A stretch of 64,000 bases of DNA from Methylocystis sp. SC2 (GCF_000304315.1 NC_018485.1:1334501-1398500), one strand, 5' to 3'. Counted from the first letter of the stretch, positions 1-10,591 are shown. Notes: generated by a model from the letters alone, not told the origin. Made by a program: numbers and translations.

Positions 1-1017
1 GCGCTTTAGACCGGCTTCAGCCGACGGCCCCTTTGGATCGACGTCGGCCAGCAGAGCGCCGGTGGGACGATCGAGCCCGAGGCCGTCGGCGATCTCCTGC
101 GAGAGCGTTTGCAGCGTCGCGCCCATCCAGGCCCGCCGCACCTGCTTGCCGCCGCCCTTCGCGGCGGCGATCACGCTCTTGACCATATTGACGGGGATGG
201 CGAAGCCGATGCCGACCGATCCGCCGGACTTCGAGAAGATCGCGGAATTGATGCCGACGACGCGCCCGTTCATATCGACCAGCGGTCCGCCCGAATTGCC
301 GGGATTGATCGCCGCATCCGTCTGAATGAAGAAGCCATAGTCGCTGATGCCGACATGGGTGCGCGAAAGCGCCGAAATAATGCCTTGCGTGACCGTTTGA
401 CCGACGCCAAAGGGATTGCCGATCGCGAGCGTCAAATCGCCGACTTCGAGCGCGTCCGAATCGCCAAGCTCCATCGTCGGGAAATTGGCGCCGTCGACGA
501 GCTTCAGCACCGCGAGATCGGTGCGCGGATCGCGTAACAAAATCTTGGCGGCGAATTCGCGCTTGTCGGCGAGCGCCACCTTCACGTCGGTCATGCCCTC
601 GATCACATGGTTGTTGGTGACGACAAGGCCGCTCTGATCGACGATCACGCCCGAACCCAGCGATTGCGCCATGTTGCGCCCAGGCATGCCGCCGCCCTCG
701 CCAAAGAAGCGACGGAAGATCGGATCATCGAAAAGCGGGTTGGCGGGCATGCGCTCGACGCGCGACGCGAAGACGTTGACAACCGCCGGCTGCGCCTTTT
801 TGACCACCGGCGCGAAGGAATAAATCAGTTCGCCGCGGCTCGTCGGCACGGCGCGATCAGGCGCCGGCGGCGTAAAGCTCTCGACGCGGCCAGGCGGCCT
901 TGGCGAGACGGCCTGGGCCGGTTCAGCCGAGACTTCGGCGCGCGCGAAGGCCAGAGGCGCCGCGAGGGCGCAGGCGAGCGCCGCAGCCATAAAAATGTGA
1001 CGCGCCGAAATCTTCAT
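1..1017 (-). CDS. degP: DegP/HtrA-type periplasmic serine endopeptidase (3' end beyond window)
   Basis: Trypsin-like serine protease of the Do/HtrA family, which degrades or holds misfolded envelope proteins. Reading on the minus strand from an ATG at 1017 gives an Ala-rich signal peptide of about 27 residues (ending near AFARA), then the protease domain with the catalytic triad in order: His in TNNHVI (about residue 137), Asp in RTDLAVLKL (about 168) and Ser in GNSGGPL (about 243). The frame then enters the start of a PDZ domain (WMGATLQTLS) and is still open at base 1, so the rest of the PDZ region lies outside. It follows rplQ in the same direction after a 255-base gap, an order common in Rhizobiales. 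The gap probably carries its own promoter, though I see no convincing one. Confidence 0.93.
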   Translation of the reverse strand, partial: MKISARHIFMAAALACALAAPLAFARAEVSAEPAQAVSPRPPGRVESFTPPAPDRAVPTSRGELIYSFAPVVKKAQPAVVNVFASRVERMPANPLFDDPIFRRFFGEGGGMPGRNMAQSLGSGVIVDQSGLVVTNNHVIEGMTDVKVALADKREFAAKILLRDPRTDLAVLKLVDGANFPTMELGDSDALEVGDLTLAIGNPFGVGQTVTQGIISALSRTHVGISDYGFFIQTDAAINPGNSGGPLVDMNGRVVGINSAIFSKSGGSVGIGFAIPVNMVKSVIAAAKGGGKQVRRAWMGATLQTLSQEIADGLGLDRPTGALLADVDPKGPSAEAGLKR

Positions 1018-1272
1018 GAAGCGCTCCGTAGCTCGTTTTTGCCGGCGCATTTATAGACGCAAAGACTCGAGACGATAAGAATGCGCCGCAATGATCGCAC
1101 TGCGCGAGATGCGTCGTCGAGCGCCATCCGGAAGTATGGCGCGGCCATGGGCTTTCGCGCGAGGTTCTCGGACTTGCTCTGAAAACGCTTTCGGCGCCGC
1201 GTCCCGATAACCGAGATACGACGCCGCGATTGCTGACCTTTATGACGATCGAAGCGGTCGCCCTTGAGCCGC

Positions 1273-1686
1273 TTACGCCGCCGCCTCCGCTTCGTGGACC
1301 GGCCCGGAGTCCTGCCCCTTGGCGTTCACGTCGCGATCGACGAATTCGATGACCGCGAGCGGCGCATTGTCGCCATAGCGGAAGCCCGCCTTCAGCACGC
1401 GCGTATAGCCGCCGTTGCGATCCTTGTAGCGCGGTCCGAGCACGTCGAAGAGCTTGCCGACAAGCTTGACGTCCTTGATCTTGGCGATCGCCTGCCGGCG
1501 CGCATGGAGGTCGCCGCGCTTGCCGAGCGTCACCAGCTTTTCGACGACGGGACGCAGATCCTTCGCCTTTGGCAGCGTCGTGACGATCTGCTCATGCTTG
1601 ATGAGCGCCTGCGCCATATTGGCGAACATCGCCTTGCGGTGCTCATGCGTGCGCCCGAAGCGGCGCTTCTTGTGACCGTGATACAT
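1273..1686 (-). CDS. rplQ: 50S ribosomal protein L17
   Basis: 137 residues starting [20 protein letters not shown], the standard L17 start, with the conserved [20 protein letters not shown] core. L17 sits near the peptide exit tunnel of the large subunit. The tail after about residue 117 ([18 protein letters not shown]) is the variable alphaproteobacterial extension. It is the last gene of the ribosomal block, 118 bases downstream of rpoA, with a hairpin repeat in that gap. Confidence 0.98.
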   Translation of the reverse strand: MYHGHKKRRFGRTHEHRKAMFANMAQALIKHEQIVTTLPKAKDLRPVVEKLVTLGKRGDLHARRQAIAKIKDVKLVGKLFDVLGPRYKDRNGGYTRVLKAGFRYGDNAPLAVIEFVDRDVNAKGQDSGPVHEAEAAA

Positions 1687-1740
1687 GCGGCTCTCCGTTG
1701 ATTATGCGGCCGCCGTGCCAAGGAACGGCCGTCGATTATG

Positions 1741-1804
1741 GGCAGTCGGCGTTAGGCAATCGGCAGTCGAAATCCGACTGCCGAAGCCCGACTGACGACT
1801 GCCG
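1741..1804. repeat. Hairpin-forming intergenic repeat, copy 1 (rpoA-rplQ gap)
   Basis: Contains a perfect 9-bp inverted repeat, CGGCAGTCG at 1761-1769 and CGACTGCCG at 1775-1783. Further GGCAGTCGG and CCGACTG words lie around it. It starts directly after the rpoA stop codon on the transcribed strand. A closely related element lies at 3358-3420 after rpsM. There is no T-run, so it is not an obvious intrinsic terminator. Confidence 0.75.
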
Positions 1805-2824
1805 TCAGTAATGCTCCTCGAATCTCTTCGCGAGATCGTCGATGTTCTCCGGCGGCCAGCCGGGGACTTCCATGCCGAGATGCAGACCCATCTGCGCCAG
1901 CACCTCCTTGATCTCGTTCAAGGACTTGCGGCCGAAGTTCGGCGTGCGCAGCATTTCGGCTTCCGACTTCTGAATGAGGTCGCCGATGTAGACGATATTG
2001 TCGTTCTTCAGGCAGTTCGCCGAACGCACCGAGAGCTCGAGCTCGTCGACCTTCTTCAGCAGCGCCGGATTGAAAGCGAGCTGCGGAATCGACGGCGCGG
2101 CCTCTTCGCGGCGCGGCTCTTCGAAATTGACGAAGACGTTGAGCTGGTCCTGCAGAATGCGCGCCGAATAGGCGATCGCGTCTTCCGGGCTCATCGCGCC
2201 ATTCGTTTCGACGGTGAGCGTCAGCTTGTCATAGTCGAGAACCTGGCCCTCGCGGGTGTTTTCGACGCGATAGCTCACCTTCTTGACCGGCGAATAGAGG
2301 CTGTCGATCGGAATGAGGCCGATCGGGGCGTCTTCGGCGCGGTTGCGGTCGGCGGGCGCATAGCCCTTGCCGTTGGCGACGGTGAATTCGATGCGGATCT
2401 CGGCGCCTTCGTCGAGCGTGCAGATGACGAGCTCAGGGTTGAGGACCTGCACGTCGCCCGTCGTCTGGATGTCGCCCGCGGTGACGGCCCCCGGTCCCGT
2501 CTTCTTGAGCGTCAGGCGCTTCATGCCGTCGCCCTGATATTTGATGGCGATGTCCTTGATGTTGAGGACGATGTCGGTTACGTCCTCGCGCACGCCGGGG
2601 ATTGACGAGAACTCATGCAGCACGCCGTCGATGTGAATCGACGTGATCGCCGCGCCCTGCAAGGACGACAGCAGAATGCGGCGCAGGGCGTTGCCAAGCG
2701 TCACGCCAAAGCCGCGCTCCAGCGGCTCGGCGACGGCGGTCGCGACGCGCTTGGGATCGTCTCCGGCGGTGACTTCGAGCTTGTTCGGCTTGATGAGTTC
2801 CTGCCAGTTCTTCTGGATGCTCAC
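1805..2824 (-). CDS. rpoA: DNA-directed RNA polymerase subunit alpha
   Basis: RpoA dimerises to nucleate RNA polymerase assembly. Its C-terminal domain contacts UP elements and activators. The protein shows the N-terminal dimerisation domain ([18 protein letters not shown]) and the C-terminal helix-hairpin domain ([18 protein letters not shown]). I place the start at GTG 2824 ([18 protein letters not shown]), giving 339 residues, the usual alphaproteobacterial size. It is preceded by an AAGGAAAGG ribosome binding site seven bases upstream. The frame also extends to an ATG at 2899, but the extra 25 residues match no RpoA and lack a good binding site. It lies between rpsK and rplQ. Confidence 0.97.
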   Translation of the reverse strand: MSIQKNWQELIKPNKLEVTAGDDPKRVATAVAEPLERGFGVTLGNALRRILLSSLQGAAITSIHIDGVLHEFSSIPGVREDVTDIVLNIKDIAIKYQGDGMKRLTLKKTGPGAVTAGDIQTTGDVQVLNPELVICTLDEGAEIRIEFTVANGKGYAPADRNRAEDAPIGLIPIDSLYSPVKKVSYRVENTREGQVLDYDKLTLTVETNGAMSPEDAIAYSARILQDQLNVFVNFEEPRREEAAPSIPQLAFNPALLKKVDELELSVRSANCLKNDNIVYIGDLIQKSEAEMLRTPNFGRKSLNEIKEVLAQMGLHLGMEVPGWPPENIDDLAKRFEEHY

Positions 2825-2910
2825 TTGGAGGCCTTTCCTTGAAGCTCCTGAGTGCGGCGTTGGGGCATGCGCCGCGCCGCGCGAAATCAAATCAGACAAT
2901 CTGAATGAAC

Positions 2911-3300
2911 TCAGACGCGGCGGCGCTTGCGCGGCCGGCAGCCGTTGTGGGGAATGGGAGTCACATCGCGGATCGACGTGACGGTAAAGCCCGCCGCCTG
3001 CAGCGCCCGCAGCGCCGACTCACGGCCGGAGCCCGGACCGGAGACTTCGACCTCAAGCGTGCGCACGCCGTGCTCGCCGGCCTTGCGGGCCGCGTCTTCG
3101 GCGGCCATCTGCGCGGCGTAGGGCGTGGATTTGCGCGAGCCTTTGAATCCCATCGAGCCCGCGGACGACCAGGACACAGTATTGCCCTGCGCGTCGGTGA
3201 TGGTGATCATGGTGTTGTTGAACGTCGAATTCACATGCGCGACGCCGGAAACGATGTTCTTGCGCTCGCGGCGACGAACGCGCGTTGTATCCTTAGCCAT
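2911..3300 (-). CDS. rpsK: 30S ribosomal protein S11
   Basis: 129 residues with the conserved [18 protein letters not shown] and [14 protein letters not shown] segments and the basic C-terminal tail [17 protein letters not shown] end ([15 protein letters not shown]). S11 forms the platform of the small subunit beside the mRNA exit. It sits between rpsM and rpoA, with a hairpin repeat in the upstream gap. Confidence 0.98.
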   Translation of the reverse strand: MAKDTTRVRRRERKNIVSGVAHVNSTFNNTMITITDAQGNTVSWSSAGSMGFKGSRKSTPYAAQMAAEDAARKAGEHGVRTLEVEVSGPGSGRESALRALQAAGFTVTSIRDVTPIPHNGCRPRKRRRV

Positions 3301-3357
3301 TGTTCAGTTTGCCTTTCGATATCGACGCCGCCGTAATTCCAGCGGCTCCACCTGATG

Positions 3358-3420
3358 GGGCAGTCGGCAGATCGGCAGTCGGCAATCGGGTTCCGACTGC
3401 CCAAGCCCTACTGCCGAAGC
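3358..3420. repeat. Hairpin-forming intergenic repeat, copy 2 (rpsM-rpsK gap)
   Basis: Perfect 9-bp inverted repeat GGCAGTCGG (3374-3382) and CCGACTGCC (3393-3401), with another CAGTCGGC word just before it and ACTGCCGAAGCC just after. It shares word order and sequence with the element at 1741-1804. Like that copy, it lies immediately downstream of a ribosomal-operon stop codon, here rpsM. Confidence 0.75.
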
Positions 3421-3427
3421 CCCGGAA

Positions 3428-3796
3428 TTACTTCTTCTTGCCGGCGATCGGCTTCGCCTTGCCCTTGCGGGTGCGGGCGTTGGTGTGCGTGCGCTGGCCG
3501 CGCACGGGGAGTTGGCGGCGATGGCGCAGGCCGCGATAGCAGCCCAGATCCATCAGACGCTTAATGTTGATCGCGACCTCGCGGCGCAGATCGCCCTCGA
3601 CCATGTAATCGCGGTCGATCGTCTCGCGAATTTGCAGGACTTCCGCATCGGTCAGCTGCGCCACGCGGCGTTCGGCCGGTATGCTCACCTTCTCGCAGAT
3701 CTCCGCCGCCTTTTTGGCGCCAATGCCGTGGATATATTGGAGCGCGATGACGACGCGCTTGTTCGTCGGGATATTGACGCCTGCAATTCGGGCCAC
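3428..3796 (-). CDS. rpsM: 30S ribosomal protein S13
   Basis: 122 residues starting [20 protein letters not shown], with the helix-two-turn-helix segment [14 protein letters not shown], the conserved [31 protein letters not shown] region and a Lys-rich tail. S13 contacts the P-site tRNA and the L5 bridge in the head of the small subunit. It follows adk after a 207-base gap. Confidence 0.98.
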   Translation of the reverse strand: MARIAGVNIPTNKRVVIALQYIHGIGAKKAAEICEKVSIPAERRVAQLTDAEVLQIRETIDRDYMVEGDLRREVAINIKRLMDLGCYRGLRHRRQLPVRGQRTHTNARTRKGKAKPIAGKKK

Positions 3797-4003
3797 TTTG
3801 TCTCTCCATGTGAGAAGGAGCCTTAAGCTCCGGGATGACGCCCGCGTCCGGTGGAGCCCGGCCCATGCGGACGGTTGTGAACCGTCTTCATACGAAAACA
3901 GGCCCCGCCCCCCAATTCGGGAGCCGGAGCCGACTGTCCAACAACGTGAAGACTGCCAATTTAGGGGCCAACGGGTTGAGGGTCAAGCGATTCCGCGAAA
4001 AAA

Positions 4004-4591
4004 TTAGCCGGCGCCCGACAGGGCGCGATCAATCTCCGCGGTCACATTTTCAATCGGCGCCATCCCGTCGATCCTGGTCAGCTCGCTACGCTTGGCGTAG
4101 TGCGCCGACACCGGGGCCGTTTGGGCCCGATAGGCTTCGAGCCGCGTCTTGAAGCTTTCCGGATTGTCGTCGGCGCGCACCACGCCGCCCGCGGCGCGGG
4201 TTTCATCCACCCGTTTGCGCATCCGGTCGACGAGCGCGCCTTCGTCCACGGCGAGTTCGAGCACGGCGTCGAGCGCCAAGCCCCTGCGCTCAAGAAGCTC
4301 CTGCAGCGCCTCGGCCTGGGCCACCGTGCGGGGGAAGCCGTCGAGGATGAACCCGCTGGCGCAGTCGGACGCGTCCAGCCGTTCGTCGATCAAGCCGATC
4401 ACGACCTCGTCCGGCACCAGCGCGCCGGCGTCCATGATCTCCTTGGCCTTGAGGCCGATCGGCGTTTTCGCGGCGACCGCGGCGCGCAGCATGTCTCCCG
4501 TCGACAGCTGCGGCACGCCGTGCTTTTCGACCAGACGCGCCGCCTGCGTTCCCTTGCCGGCCCCCGGCGGACCGAGCAGCACCAGCCTCAT
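4004..4591 (-). CDS. adk: Adenylate kinase
   Basis: 195-residue adenylate kinase catalysing ATP + AMP to 2 ADP. The P-loop [11 protein letters not shown] is at residues 7-17, the AMP-binding STGDMLR near 31, and the [15 protein letters not shown] signature near 80. The LID is the short form without zinc cysteines ([16 protein letters not shown]), usual for Alphaproteobacteria. The start overlaps the secY stop by ATGA, so the two genes are translationally coupled in the spc operon. Confidence 0.98.
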   Translation of the reverse strand: MRLVLLGPPGAGKGTQAARLVEKHGVPQLSTGDMLRAAVAAKTPIGLKAKEIMDAGALVPDEVVIGLIDERLDASDCASGFILDGFPRTVAQAEALQELLERRGLALDAVLELAVDEGALVDRMRKRVDETRAAGGVVRADDNPESFKTRLEAYRAQTAPVSAHYAKRSELTRIDGMAPIENVTAEIDRALSGAG

Positions 4592-5928
4592 CGGGCGCGT
4601 TTCCCGCCGCGAAGCTTGGTCTTGCGAATCAGCCCCTCATATTGCTGCGCCTGCATATGACCGTGGATCTGCGCCACGGTGTCCATGGTGACGCTGACGA
4701 CGATGAGCAGCGACGTGCCGCCGAAATAGAACGGTAGATTGGCGTAGGCGATGAGTCCTTCCGGAATGATGCAGATGATCGCCAGATAGGCCGCGCCGAG
4801 CACCGTGATCCGCATCAGCACTTCGTCGATGAATTTCGCCGTGCGTTCGCCTGGGCGAATGCCCGGCACGAAACCGCCGTGCTTCTTGAGATTGTCCGCC
4901 GTCTCGACCGGATTAAAGACGATCGCGGTGTAGAAGAAGGCGAAGAACACGATCAATCCGACGTAAGCGAGCATATACAGCGGCCGCCCGTGGCCGAAAT
5001 AGGCGGAGATCGTCGCGAAGACGCTTTCGCTGCCGGTCGACTGGTAGAAATTCGCCACGGTCGTCGGCAGAAGCAGCAGCGACGATGCGAAGATCGGCGG
5101 GATGACGCCGGACGTGTTCAGCTTCAGCGGCAGGAAGGACGTCTGTCCTTCATAGACTCGGTTGCCGTGCTGGCGCTTGGGATAGGTGATCAGCAGCCGC
5201 CGCTGCGCCCGCTCCATGAACACGATGAAGGCGACGACGGCGAAGGACATGATGATGACGCCGATGATCAGCGCCGTCGAAATGGCGCCCTGCCGGCCCA
5301 ACTCCAAGGTCGAAACGATCGCCGATGGAAACGCGGCGACGATGCCCGCGAAGATGATGAGCGAGGATCCGTTGCCGATCCCGCGCGAGGTGATCTGCTC
5401 GCCAAGCCACATCAGAAACATCGTGCCGCCGACCAGCGTCACGACCGTGGTGATGCGGAAGAATATGCCCGGATCGGTGACGACGCCCTGCTGGCCCTCC
5501 AGCCCGATCGCCATCGCATAGGCCTGGAACGTCGCGAGCGCGACGGTGAGGTAGCGAGTGTATTGGTTGAGGACCTTGCGGCCCTGCTCGCCCTCTTTCT
5601 TCAGCGTCTCAAGCGTCGGAATGACCGACGTCAACAGCTGAATGATAATCGACGCCGAAATATACGGCATGATGTTGAGCGCGAAGATCGCGCGGCGCTG
5701 CACGGCGCCGCCGGCGAACATGTTGAAGAGCTCCAGCATGCCCTTCGACTGGCCGAAAAAGCTTTTCGCGAAGGCCTCGGGGTCGATGCCCGGCAGCGGC
5801 ACGTAAGTGCCAAGGCGATAGACGATCAGCGCGCCCAGCGTGAACAGGATGCGCTTTTTCAATTCCTCGGATTTGCCGAAGGCGGAGAGATTGACGTTGG
5901 CCGCGAGCTGCTCGGCTGCCGATGCCAT
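4588..5928 (-). CDS. secY: Protein translocase subunit SecY
   Basis: 446-residue channel subunit of the SecYEG translocon, an inner-membrane protein with about ten hydrophobic segments. Recognisable stretches are [12 protein letters not shown], the plug-region [26 protein letters not shown], and the cytosolic loop [13 protein letters not shown]. The C-terminal tail is [14 protein letters not shown]. It stands between rplO and adk, as is standard. The 151-base gap upstream (5929-6079) has no gene. Confidence 0.98.
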   Translation of the reverse strand: MASAAEQLAANVNLSAFGKSEELKKRILFTLGALIVYRLGTYVPLPGIDPEAFAKSFFGQSKGMLELFNMFAGGAVQRRAIFALNIMPYISASIIIQLLTSVIPTLETLKKEGEQGRKVLNQYTRYLTVALATFQAYAMAIGLEGQQGVVTDPGIFFRITTVVTLVGGTMFLMWLGEQITSRGIGNGSSLIIFAGIVAAFPSAIVSTLELGRQGAISTALIIGVIIMSFAVVAFIVFMERAQRRLLITYPKRQHGNRVYEGQTSFLPLKLNTSGVIPPIFASSLLLLPTTVANFYQSTGSESVFATISAYFGHGRPLYMLAYVGLIVFFAFFYTAIVFNPVETADNLKKHGGFVPGIRPGERTAKFIDEVLMRITVLGAAYLAIICIIPEGLIAYANLPFYFGGTSLLIVVSVTMDTVAQIHGHMQAQQYEGLIRKTKLRGGKRAR

Positions 5929-6079
5929 GAAGGAACTCCCCTTTCGCGCCGCTGTCGACGCGACGCATTTTGTTGGGCTCAGCGCTCGGAGCGTCGCCGT
6001 CGAGGCTTGCCCGCTCCGTTCGGAGCGTTTGGTATAAAACAGCGCAGCCGCTCATGCGAGAGCGGCCGCACATTTTGCT

Positions 6080-6556
6080 TTATTGCGCCGGCGTCTCGCC
6101 GGCGAGAAGTTTCACGGAGCCGCCGGCGCCCTCGATGGCCGCGACCGCCGATTTGGAGGCCGCCACGACCTCGAAGGCGAGCTTCGCCTTCAACTCTCCC
6201 TGGCCGAGGATCTTGACGCCGTCGCGCGGCCTGGTGACGACGCCGGCCGCAAGCAGCGCCTCGATCGTCACCGGCGCGGCGGCGTCGAGCTTGCCGGCGT
6301 CCAGCGCCTGTTGAATGCGCCCAAGATTGACCTCGTTGTAGTGGGTCGAGAACGGATTGTAGAATCCGCGCTTCGGCAGGCGCCGATGCAACGGCATCTG
6401 ACCGCCTTCGAAGCCCTTGATCGCCACGCCGGTGCGCGCCTTCTGGCCCTTGACGCCGCGCCCGCCGGTCTTGCCCTTGCCGGAGCCGATGCCGCGGCCG
6501 ACGCGCATGCGGTTCTTGCTCGCGCCGGGATTGTCGGTGATTTCATTGAGTTTCAT
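6080..6556 (-). CDS. rplO: 50S ribosomal protein L15
   Basis: 158 residues starting [22 protein letters not shown], followed by the Gly/Lys/Arg-rich extension ([20 protein letters not shown]) that threads into 23S rRNA, then the globular domain. It lies 10 bases after rpmD. Confidence 0.98.
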   Translation of the reverse strand: MKLNEITDNPGASKNRMRVGRGIGSGKGKTGGRGVKGQKARTGVAIKGFEGGQMPLHRRLPKRGFYNPFSTHYNEVNLGRIQQALDAGKLDAAAPVTIEALLAAGVVTRPRDGVKILGQGELKAKLAFEVVAASKSAVAAIEGAGGSVKLLAGETPAQ

Positions 6557-6566
6557 GGCCGCGTCC

Positions 6567-6776
6567 TCACTTCCCGTCGACGGTTTTGGCGTCGACGATT
6601 TTCACGAGATGCGCCACCTTGGCGATCATCCCGCGCACGGCCGGCGTGTCTTCCAGCGCGCGGCGGCGGCCGATGCGCGTCAGGCCGAGGCCAAGAAGCG
6701 TACGGCGCTGCCGTTCGGGACGGCCGATCGGGCTGCCGATCTGTTCGACGACGATCTGCTGCGTGCTCTTCGTCAT
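6567..6776 (-). CDS. rpmD: 50S ribosomal protein L30
   Basis: 69 residues with the L30 core [20 protein letters not shown] and [13 protein letters not shown]. The short bacterial form is complete. An AGGAGACGACCC ribosome binding site precedes the ATG. Order rpsE-rpmD-rplO as in other bacteria. Confidence 0.97.
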   Translation of the reverse strand: MTKSTQQIVVEQIGSPIGRPERQRRTLLGLGLTRIGRRRALEDTPAVRGMIAKVAHLVKIVDAKTVDGK

Positions 6777-6787
6777 GGGTCGTCTCC

Positions 6788-7360
6788 TTACGCGTCGACG
6801 GCGTCGGCGTCGACGCCTTGACGGCGCGACTGCAGCACCGAAACTTTAAGCGAGCGGCGCGCCGCGACCGAGCGCGGCGAATCTTCGCGGCCGAGCGCAT
6901 CGAAGGTCGCGCGGATCATGTTGTAGGGATTGGACGACCCCTGGCTCTTCGCCACGACGTCATGCATGCCCAGCGTTTCGAAAATCGCGCGCATGGGACC
7001 GCCGGCGATGATTCCGGTGCCCGCCGGCGCCGCGCGCAGGATGACGCGGCCCGCGCCATGGCGCCCATGAACGTCATGATGCAGCGTGCGGCCTTCGCGC
7101 AGCGGCACGCGGATCAACGCGCGCTTGGCCGCTTCCGTCGCCTTGCGGATCGCCTCAGGCACTTCGCGCGCCTTGCCGTGTCCATAGCCGACGCGGCCCT
7201 TCTGGTCGCCGACGACGACGAGCGCGGCGAAGCCGAAACGCCGGCCGCCCTTCACCACCTTCGCGACGCGATTGATGTGGACCAGACGATCCACAAATTC
7301 GCCGTCGCGATCGTCACGATCCCGATCGCGGCCGCGACCGCCTTCTCCTTCACGCGCCAT
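6788..7360 (-). CDS. rpsE: 30S ribosomal protein S5
   Basis: S5 shapes decoding accuracy at the mRNA entry site. The start [17 protein letters not shown] at ATG 7360 (190 residues) is chosen because a GGAAG site lies just upstream. A GTG at 7375 would add five residues but lacks a binding site. The N-terminus is a charged Arg/Asp/Gly-rich segment before the conserved [20 protein letters not shown] and [20 protein letters not shown] motifs. The gap to rplR upstream (7361-7499) contains short GC inverted repeats but no gene. Confidence 0.96.
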   Translation of the reverse strand: MAREGEGGRGRDRDRDDRDGEFVDRLVHINRVAKVVKGGRRFGFAALVVVGDQKGRVGYGHGKAREVPEAIRKATEAAKRALIRVPLREGRTLHHDVHGRHGAGRVILRAAPAGTGIIAGGPMRAIFETLGMHDVVAKSQGSSNPYNMIRATFDALGREDSPRSVAARRSLKVSVLQSRRQGVDADAVDA

Positions 7361-7499
7361 TGTCTCTTCCGTCACTTACGCGGCGTGATGCGCCGCTCGC
7401 TTCCTTCACTGCCGACCCATTCGGATCGACGCCCGGCGCATCTGCGCCGGCACGCATTCCGCGCGAGAAGCGCCCGCCCTCAACGGCGCGCGCCCCCTG

Positions 7500-7862
7500 T
7501 TAGAACTCCAGACCGCCCTCGCGGGCGCCGTCGGCCAGCGCCTTGACGCGCCCGTGATACATGTATGCGCCGCGGTCGAAAACGACCTCCTTGACGCCCT
7601 TGGCGACGGCGCGCTCCGCGAGCAGCTTGCCGACGACCTTCGCCGCCTCGACGTCCGCGCCGGTCTTCAGACCCTCGCGGTTCGCCTTCTCGAGCGAAGA
7701 GGCGGCGACGACCGTCGCGCCCTTTTCGTCGTCGATAATCTGCGCGTAGATCTGCTTGGACGAGCGAAACACCGAAAGGCGCAACCGCCCCTTGGCGCGT
7801 TCACGGATCGCCCGGCGCACCCGCGCCTTTCGACGCTGTTCGACTTTGACATCCCTGGCCAT
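7500..7862 (-). CDS. rplR: 50S ribosomal protein L18
   Basis: 120 residues. Basic N-terminus [20 protein letters not shown], then [20 protein letters not shown] and the C-terminal [26 protein letters not shown] that is diagnostic of L18, the 5S rRNA-binding protein. It follows rplF after nine bases. Confidence 0.98.
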   Translation of the reverse strand: MARDVKVEQRRKARVRRAIRERAKGRLRLSVFRSSKQIYAQIIDDEKGATVVAASSLEKANREGLKTGADVEAAKVVGKLLAERAVAKGVKEVVFDRGAYMYHGRVKALADGAREGGLEF

Positions 7863-7871
7863 GGCGGGTCC

Positions 7872-8405
7872 TTACTTCTTCTTGCCTTCCTTGCGGAAGA
7901 TGAATTCATTGGCGTATTTGACGCCCTTCCCCTTATAGGGCTCGGGCGGGCGCAGGGCGCGGATCTCGGCGGCGACCTGGCCGACCTGGCGTCGATCCAT
8001 GCCGCTGACGCTGATTTCCGTCGGCTTCGGCGTCGCGATCGCGATGCCGGCCGGAATCGGATAGCTCACGTCATGCGAATAGCCGAGCGCGAGCTGCAGC
8101 GTTTTTCCCTGCACCGAGGCGCGATAGCCGACGCCGGTGATCTCGAGCTTCTTCTCAAAGCCGGTGGTCACGCCGACGACGATATTGTTGATCTGGGCGC
8201 GCGCCGTGCCCCACAGCGCGCGGGCGCGCTTGGTTTCATTGCGCGGGTCGACCGAGATGGCGTTGTCCTGCTGGACGACGGAAACGTCGTCGGGCGCCAG
8301 GAACTCCAGCTGGCCCTTCGCGCCCTTCACCTGCACGAGCTGACCGTCCACCTTGGCGGTGACGCCGGCGGGAATGACGACAGGCTTCTTGCCGATACGA
8401 GACAT
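7872..8405 (-). CDS. rplF: 50S ribosomal protein L6
   Basis: 177 residues from ATG 8405 ([20 protein letters not shown]), the canonical start and length. The open frame continues upstream to 8453 but those residues do not belong to L6. The C-terminal signature [28 protein letters not shown] end is present. L6 binds near the GTPase-associated centre. Confidence 0.97.
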   Translation of the reverse strand: MSRIGKKPVVIPAGVTAKVDGQLVQVKGAKGQLEFLAPDDVSVVQQDNAISVDPRNETKRARALWGTARAQINNIVVGVTTGFEKKLEITGVGYRASVQGKTLQLALGYSHDVSYPIPAGIAIATPKPTEISVSGMDRRQVGQVAAEIRALRPPEPYKGKGVKYANEFIFRKEGKKK

Positions 8406-8437
8406 GGTTGCAATTCCTGTTTGATGAGGCGCAAGGT

Positions 8438-8836
8438 CTAGAAGACCTTGCACAGCACCTCGCCGCCGACATTATTCTCGCGCGCCGCGTGATCGGCCAT
8501 GACGCCCTTCGGGGTCGACACGATGGTGACGCCGAGGCCATTCGCCACGCGCGGCACTGCGTCAACCGCCGCATAGACGCGGCGGCCCGGCCGCGACACG
8601 CGTTCGATCTGCTTGATGACCGGTTCGCCGTCGAAATATTTCAGTTCGATCTCGAACTCGGTCCGGCCATTGCCGAAGTCGGTGCTGCTATAGCCGCGGA
8701 TATAGCCCTCTTCCTTCAGCACGTCGAGCACATGCGCGCGCAGCTTCGAGCCCGGAGAGGACACCTTGTCCTTACGGCGCATCTGCGCGTTGCGGATGCG
8801 GGTGAGGAGATCGCCCAATGGATCGTTGATCGCCAT
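8438..8836 (-). CDS. rpsH: 30S ribosomal protein S8
   Basis: 132 residues: [20 protein letters not shown] at the start, and the C-terminal [29 protein letters not shown], which matches the S8 signature STPKGVM. S8 organises the central domain of 16S rRNA and, in enterics, is the translational repressor of the spc operon. Confidence 0.98.
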   Translation of the reverse strand: MAINDPLGDLLTRIRNAQMRRKDKVSSPGSKLRAHVLDVLKEEGYIRGYSSTDFGNGRTEFEIELKYFDGEPVIKQIERVSRPGRRVYAAVDAVPRVANGLGVTIVSTPKGVMADHAARENNVGGEVLCKVF

Positions 8837-8846
8837 CTGCGTCTCC

Positions 8847-9152
8847 TTACCAGCTGGACTTCACGAGGCCGGGCACCAGGCCGCGGGACCCCAACTCGCG
8901 CAGCGCAATGCGCGACATTTTCAGCTTGCGATAAAAGCCGCGCGGACGGCCCGACACTTCGCAGCGGTTGCGCACGCGAACCGGCGCCGAATTGCGCGGG
9001 AGCTCAGCAAGCTTCAGACGCGCCTCGAACTGCTCTTCGACGCTCAGCGTCTTGTCGTTCGCGACCGCCTTCAGCCGCGCGCGCCGCCCGGCGTAGGACT
9101 TCACGAGCCTTCGCTTCCGCTTGTTGTTCTCAATCGCGCTTTTCTTCGCCAT
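8847..9152 (-). CDS. rpsN: 30S ribosomal protein S14
   Basis: 101 residues, the long zinc-free form of S14 typical of Proteobacteria (no CxxC pairs). Conserved C-terminal [34 protein letters not shown]. It lies between rplE and rpsH. Confidence 0.98.
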   Translation of the reverse strand: MAKKSAIENNKRKRRLVKSYAGRRARLKAVANDKTLSVEEQFEARLKLAELPRNSAPVRVRNRCEVSGRPRGFYRKLKMSRIALRELGSRGLVPGLVKSSW

Positions 9153-9199
9153 TACCAGTTTCGCCTTTCAGTATCCGCGTTTGAGGAGCCGTTACGCCC

Positions 9200-9913
9200 T
9201 CACTGCCGGAACGGGAAATTGAACGCCTTCAGCAAGGCGCGCGCCTCTTCGTCGGTCTTGGCCGTCGTGCAGACGATCACGTCCATGCCCAGGATCGACT
9301 CGGCCTTGTCGTAGTCGATTTCGGGGAACACGATGTGCTCCTTGATGCCGAGCGCATAATTCCCGCGTCCGTCGAACGACTTCGGATTCAATCCGCGAAA
9401 GTCGCGCACGCGCGGCAGCGCCACGGTGATCAGACGATCAAGGAACTCATACATCCGCGTCTTGCGCAGCGTCACCTTGGCGCCGATCGGCATGTTCTCC
9501 CGCAGCTTGAAGGTCGAGATCGCCTTGCGCGCGCGGGTGACGACCGGCTTCTGGCCGGCGATGAGGCCAAGGTCGCTCGCCGCCGACGTCGCCTTCTTGC
9601 TGTCGTTGACGGATTCGCCGACGCCCATGTTGAGCACGATCTTCTCGATCGTCGGCACTTCGAGCGCGTTCTTATAGCCGAACTGCTTCTGCAGCGTCTC
9701 GCGCACGACCTCTTCATAATGCTTCCGCATGCGCGGCACATAAGCGGCGTCCATGGCGACCGCAGCCGCGTCATCGCCGGATTTGGCCGGCTTTTCCTTG
9801 GCCGCAGGCTTTTCGGCCGATTTCGCGGCGGCCTTCTTCGGCTCCGCGCCTTCGGCGGCGGGCTTTTGAGCCTTGGCGGGCTTTTCGGCCTTGGGCTTCT
9901 TTTCCTCAGCCAT
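9200..9913 (-). CDS. rplE: 50S ribosomal protein L5 with long Lys/Ala/Pro-rich N-terminal extension
   Basis: The L5 core begins near residue 54 ([20 protein letters not shown]) and runs to the end, with the conserved [32 protein letters not shown] and [15 protein letters not shown] segments. Core length is the usual ~185 residues. In front of it are about 53 extra residues made almost only of Lys, Ala, Pro and Glu. The ATG at 9913 overlaps the rplX stop by eight bases. An internal ATG (M at about residue 51, before [10 protein letters not shown]) would give the standard protein, so the extension depends on the upstream start being used. Confidence 0.95.
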   Translation of the reverse strand: MAEEKKPKAEKPAKAQKPAAEGAEPKKAAAKSAEKPAAKEKPAKSGDDAAAVAMDAAYVPRMRKHYEEVVRETLQKQFGYKNALEVPTIEKIVLNMGVGESVNDSKKATSAASDLGLIAGQKPVVTRARKAISTFKLRENMPIGAKVTLRKTRMYEFLDRLITVALPRVRDFRGLNPKSFDGRGNYALGIKEHIVFPEIDYDKAESILGMDVIVCTTAKTDEEARALLKAFNFPFRQ

Positions 9914-10223
9914 CGATCAATTCTCCGGAACGCTTGGCGACGCGGACCTTGCGGCCGTCGTCGAGAATCTTGAATCCAACGCGCGTCGCCTTGCCGTCCT
10001 TGGGATCGGCGACCGCCAGATTCGACAGATCGATCGGCGCGGCCTTGTTGATGATGCCGGCTTCGCGATCCTTGGTCTGACGCTGATGGCGCTTGACGAT
10101 GTTGACGCCGTCGACGACGGCGCGGCCTTCGGCGGGGATCACGCGCAGCACTTCGCCGCTGCGGCCCTTGTCGCGGCCGGCGAGAACGACGACTTTGTCG
10201 CCCTTCTTGATCTTGGCGGCCAT
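9906..10223 (-). CDS. rplX: 50S ribosomal protein L24
   Basis: 105 residues from ATG 10223 ([20 protein letters not shown]), a KOW-domain protein that initiates large-subunit assembly. The ATG shares one base with the rplN stop (TAATG), and the stop overlaps the rplE start by eight bases, so the three genes are translationally coupled. The open frame extends much further upstream, but that part is antisense-type shadow of rplN. Confidence 0.97.
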   Translation of the reverse strand: MAAKIKKGDKVVVLAGRDKGRSGEVLRVIPAEGRAVVDGVNIVKRHQRQTKDREAGIINKAAPIDLSNLAVADPKDGKATRVGFKILDDGRKVRVAKRSGELIDG

Positions 10224-10591
10224 TACAGAACCTCCGGGGCGAGCGAGATGATCTTCATGTGGTTCTTGGCGCGCAGCTCGCGCGGCACCGGCCCGAATAT
10301 GCGGGTGCCGATCGGCTCCTTCTGATTGTTGATCAGCACCGCGGCGTTCGAATCGAAACGGATCACTGAGCCGTCGGAACGCTTGATGTCCTTCGCGGTG
10401 CGAACGACCACGGCCTTCAGCACGTCGCCCTTCTTCACGCGGCCGCGCGGAATCGCCTCCTTGATCGACACGACAATAATGTCGCCGACGCCGGCGTATT
10501 TGCGCTTGGAGCCGCCCAGCACCTTGATGCACATCACGCGGCGCGCGCCGGAGTTGTCGGCGACGTCGAGATTGGTTTGCATCTGAATCAT
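10223..10591 (-). CDS. rplN: 50S ribosomal protein L14
   Basis: 122 residues starting [20 protein letters not shown], the canonical L14 start, and ending [23 protein letters not shown]. It forms an intersubunit bridge. It follows rpsQ after an 84-base gap. Confidence 0.98.
   Translation of the reverse strand: MIQMQTNLDVADNSGARRVMCIKVLGGSKRKYAGVGDIIVVSIKEAIPRGRVKKGDVLKAVVVRTAKDIKRSDGSVIRFDSNAAVLINNQKEPIGTRIFGPVPRELRAKNHMKIISLAPEVL

Noticed and set aside
2825..2899. Longer RpoA starting at ATG 2899
   Set aside because: The added 25 residues match no RpoA, and the GTG at 2824 has a good ribosome binding site and gives the family length.
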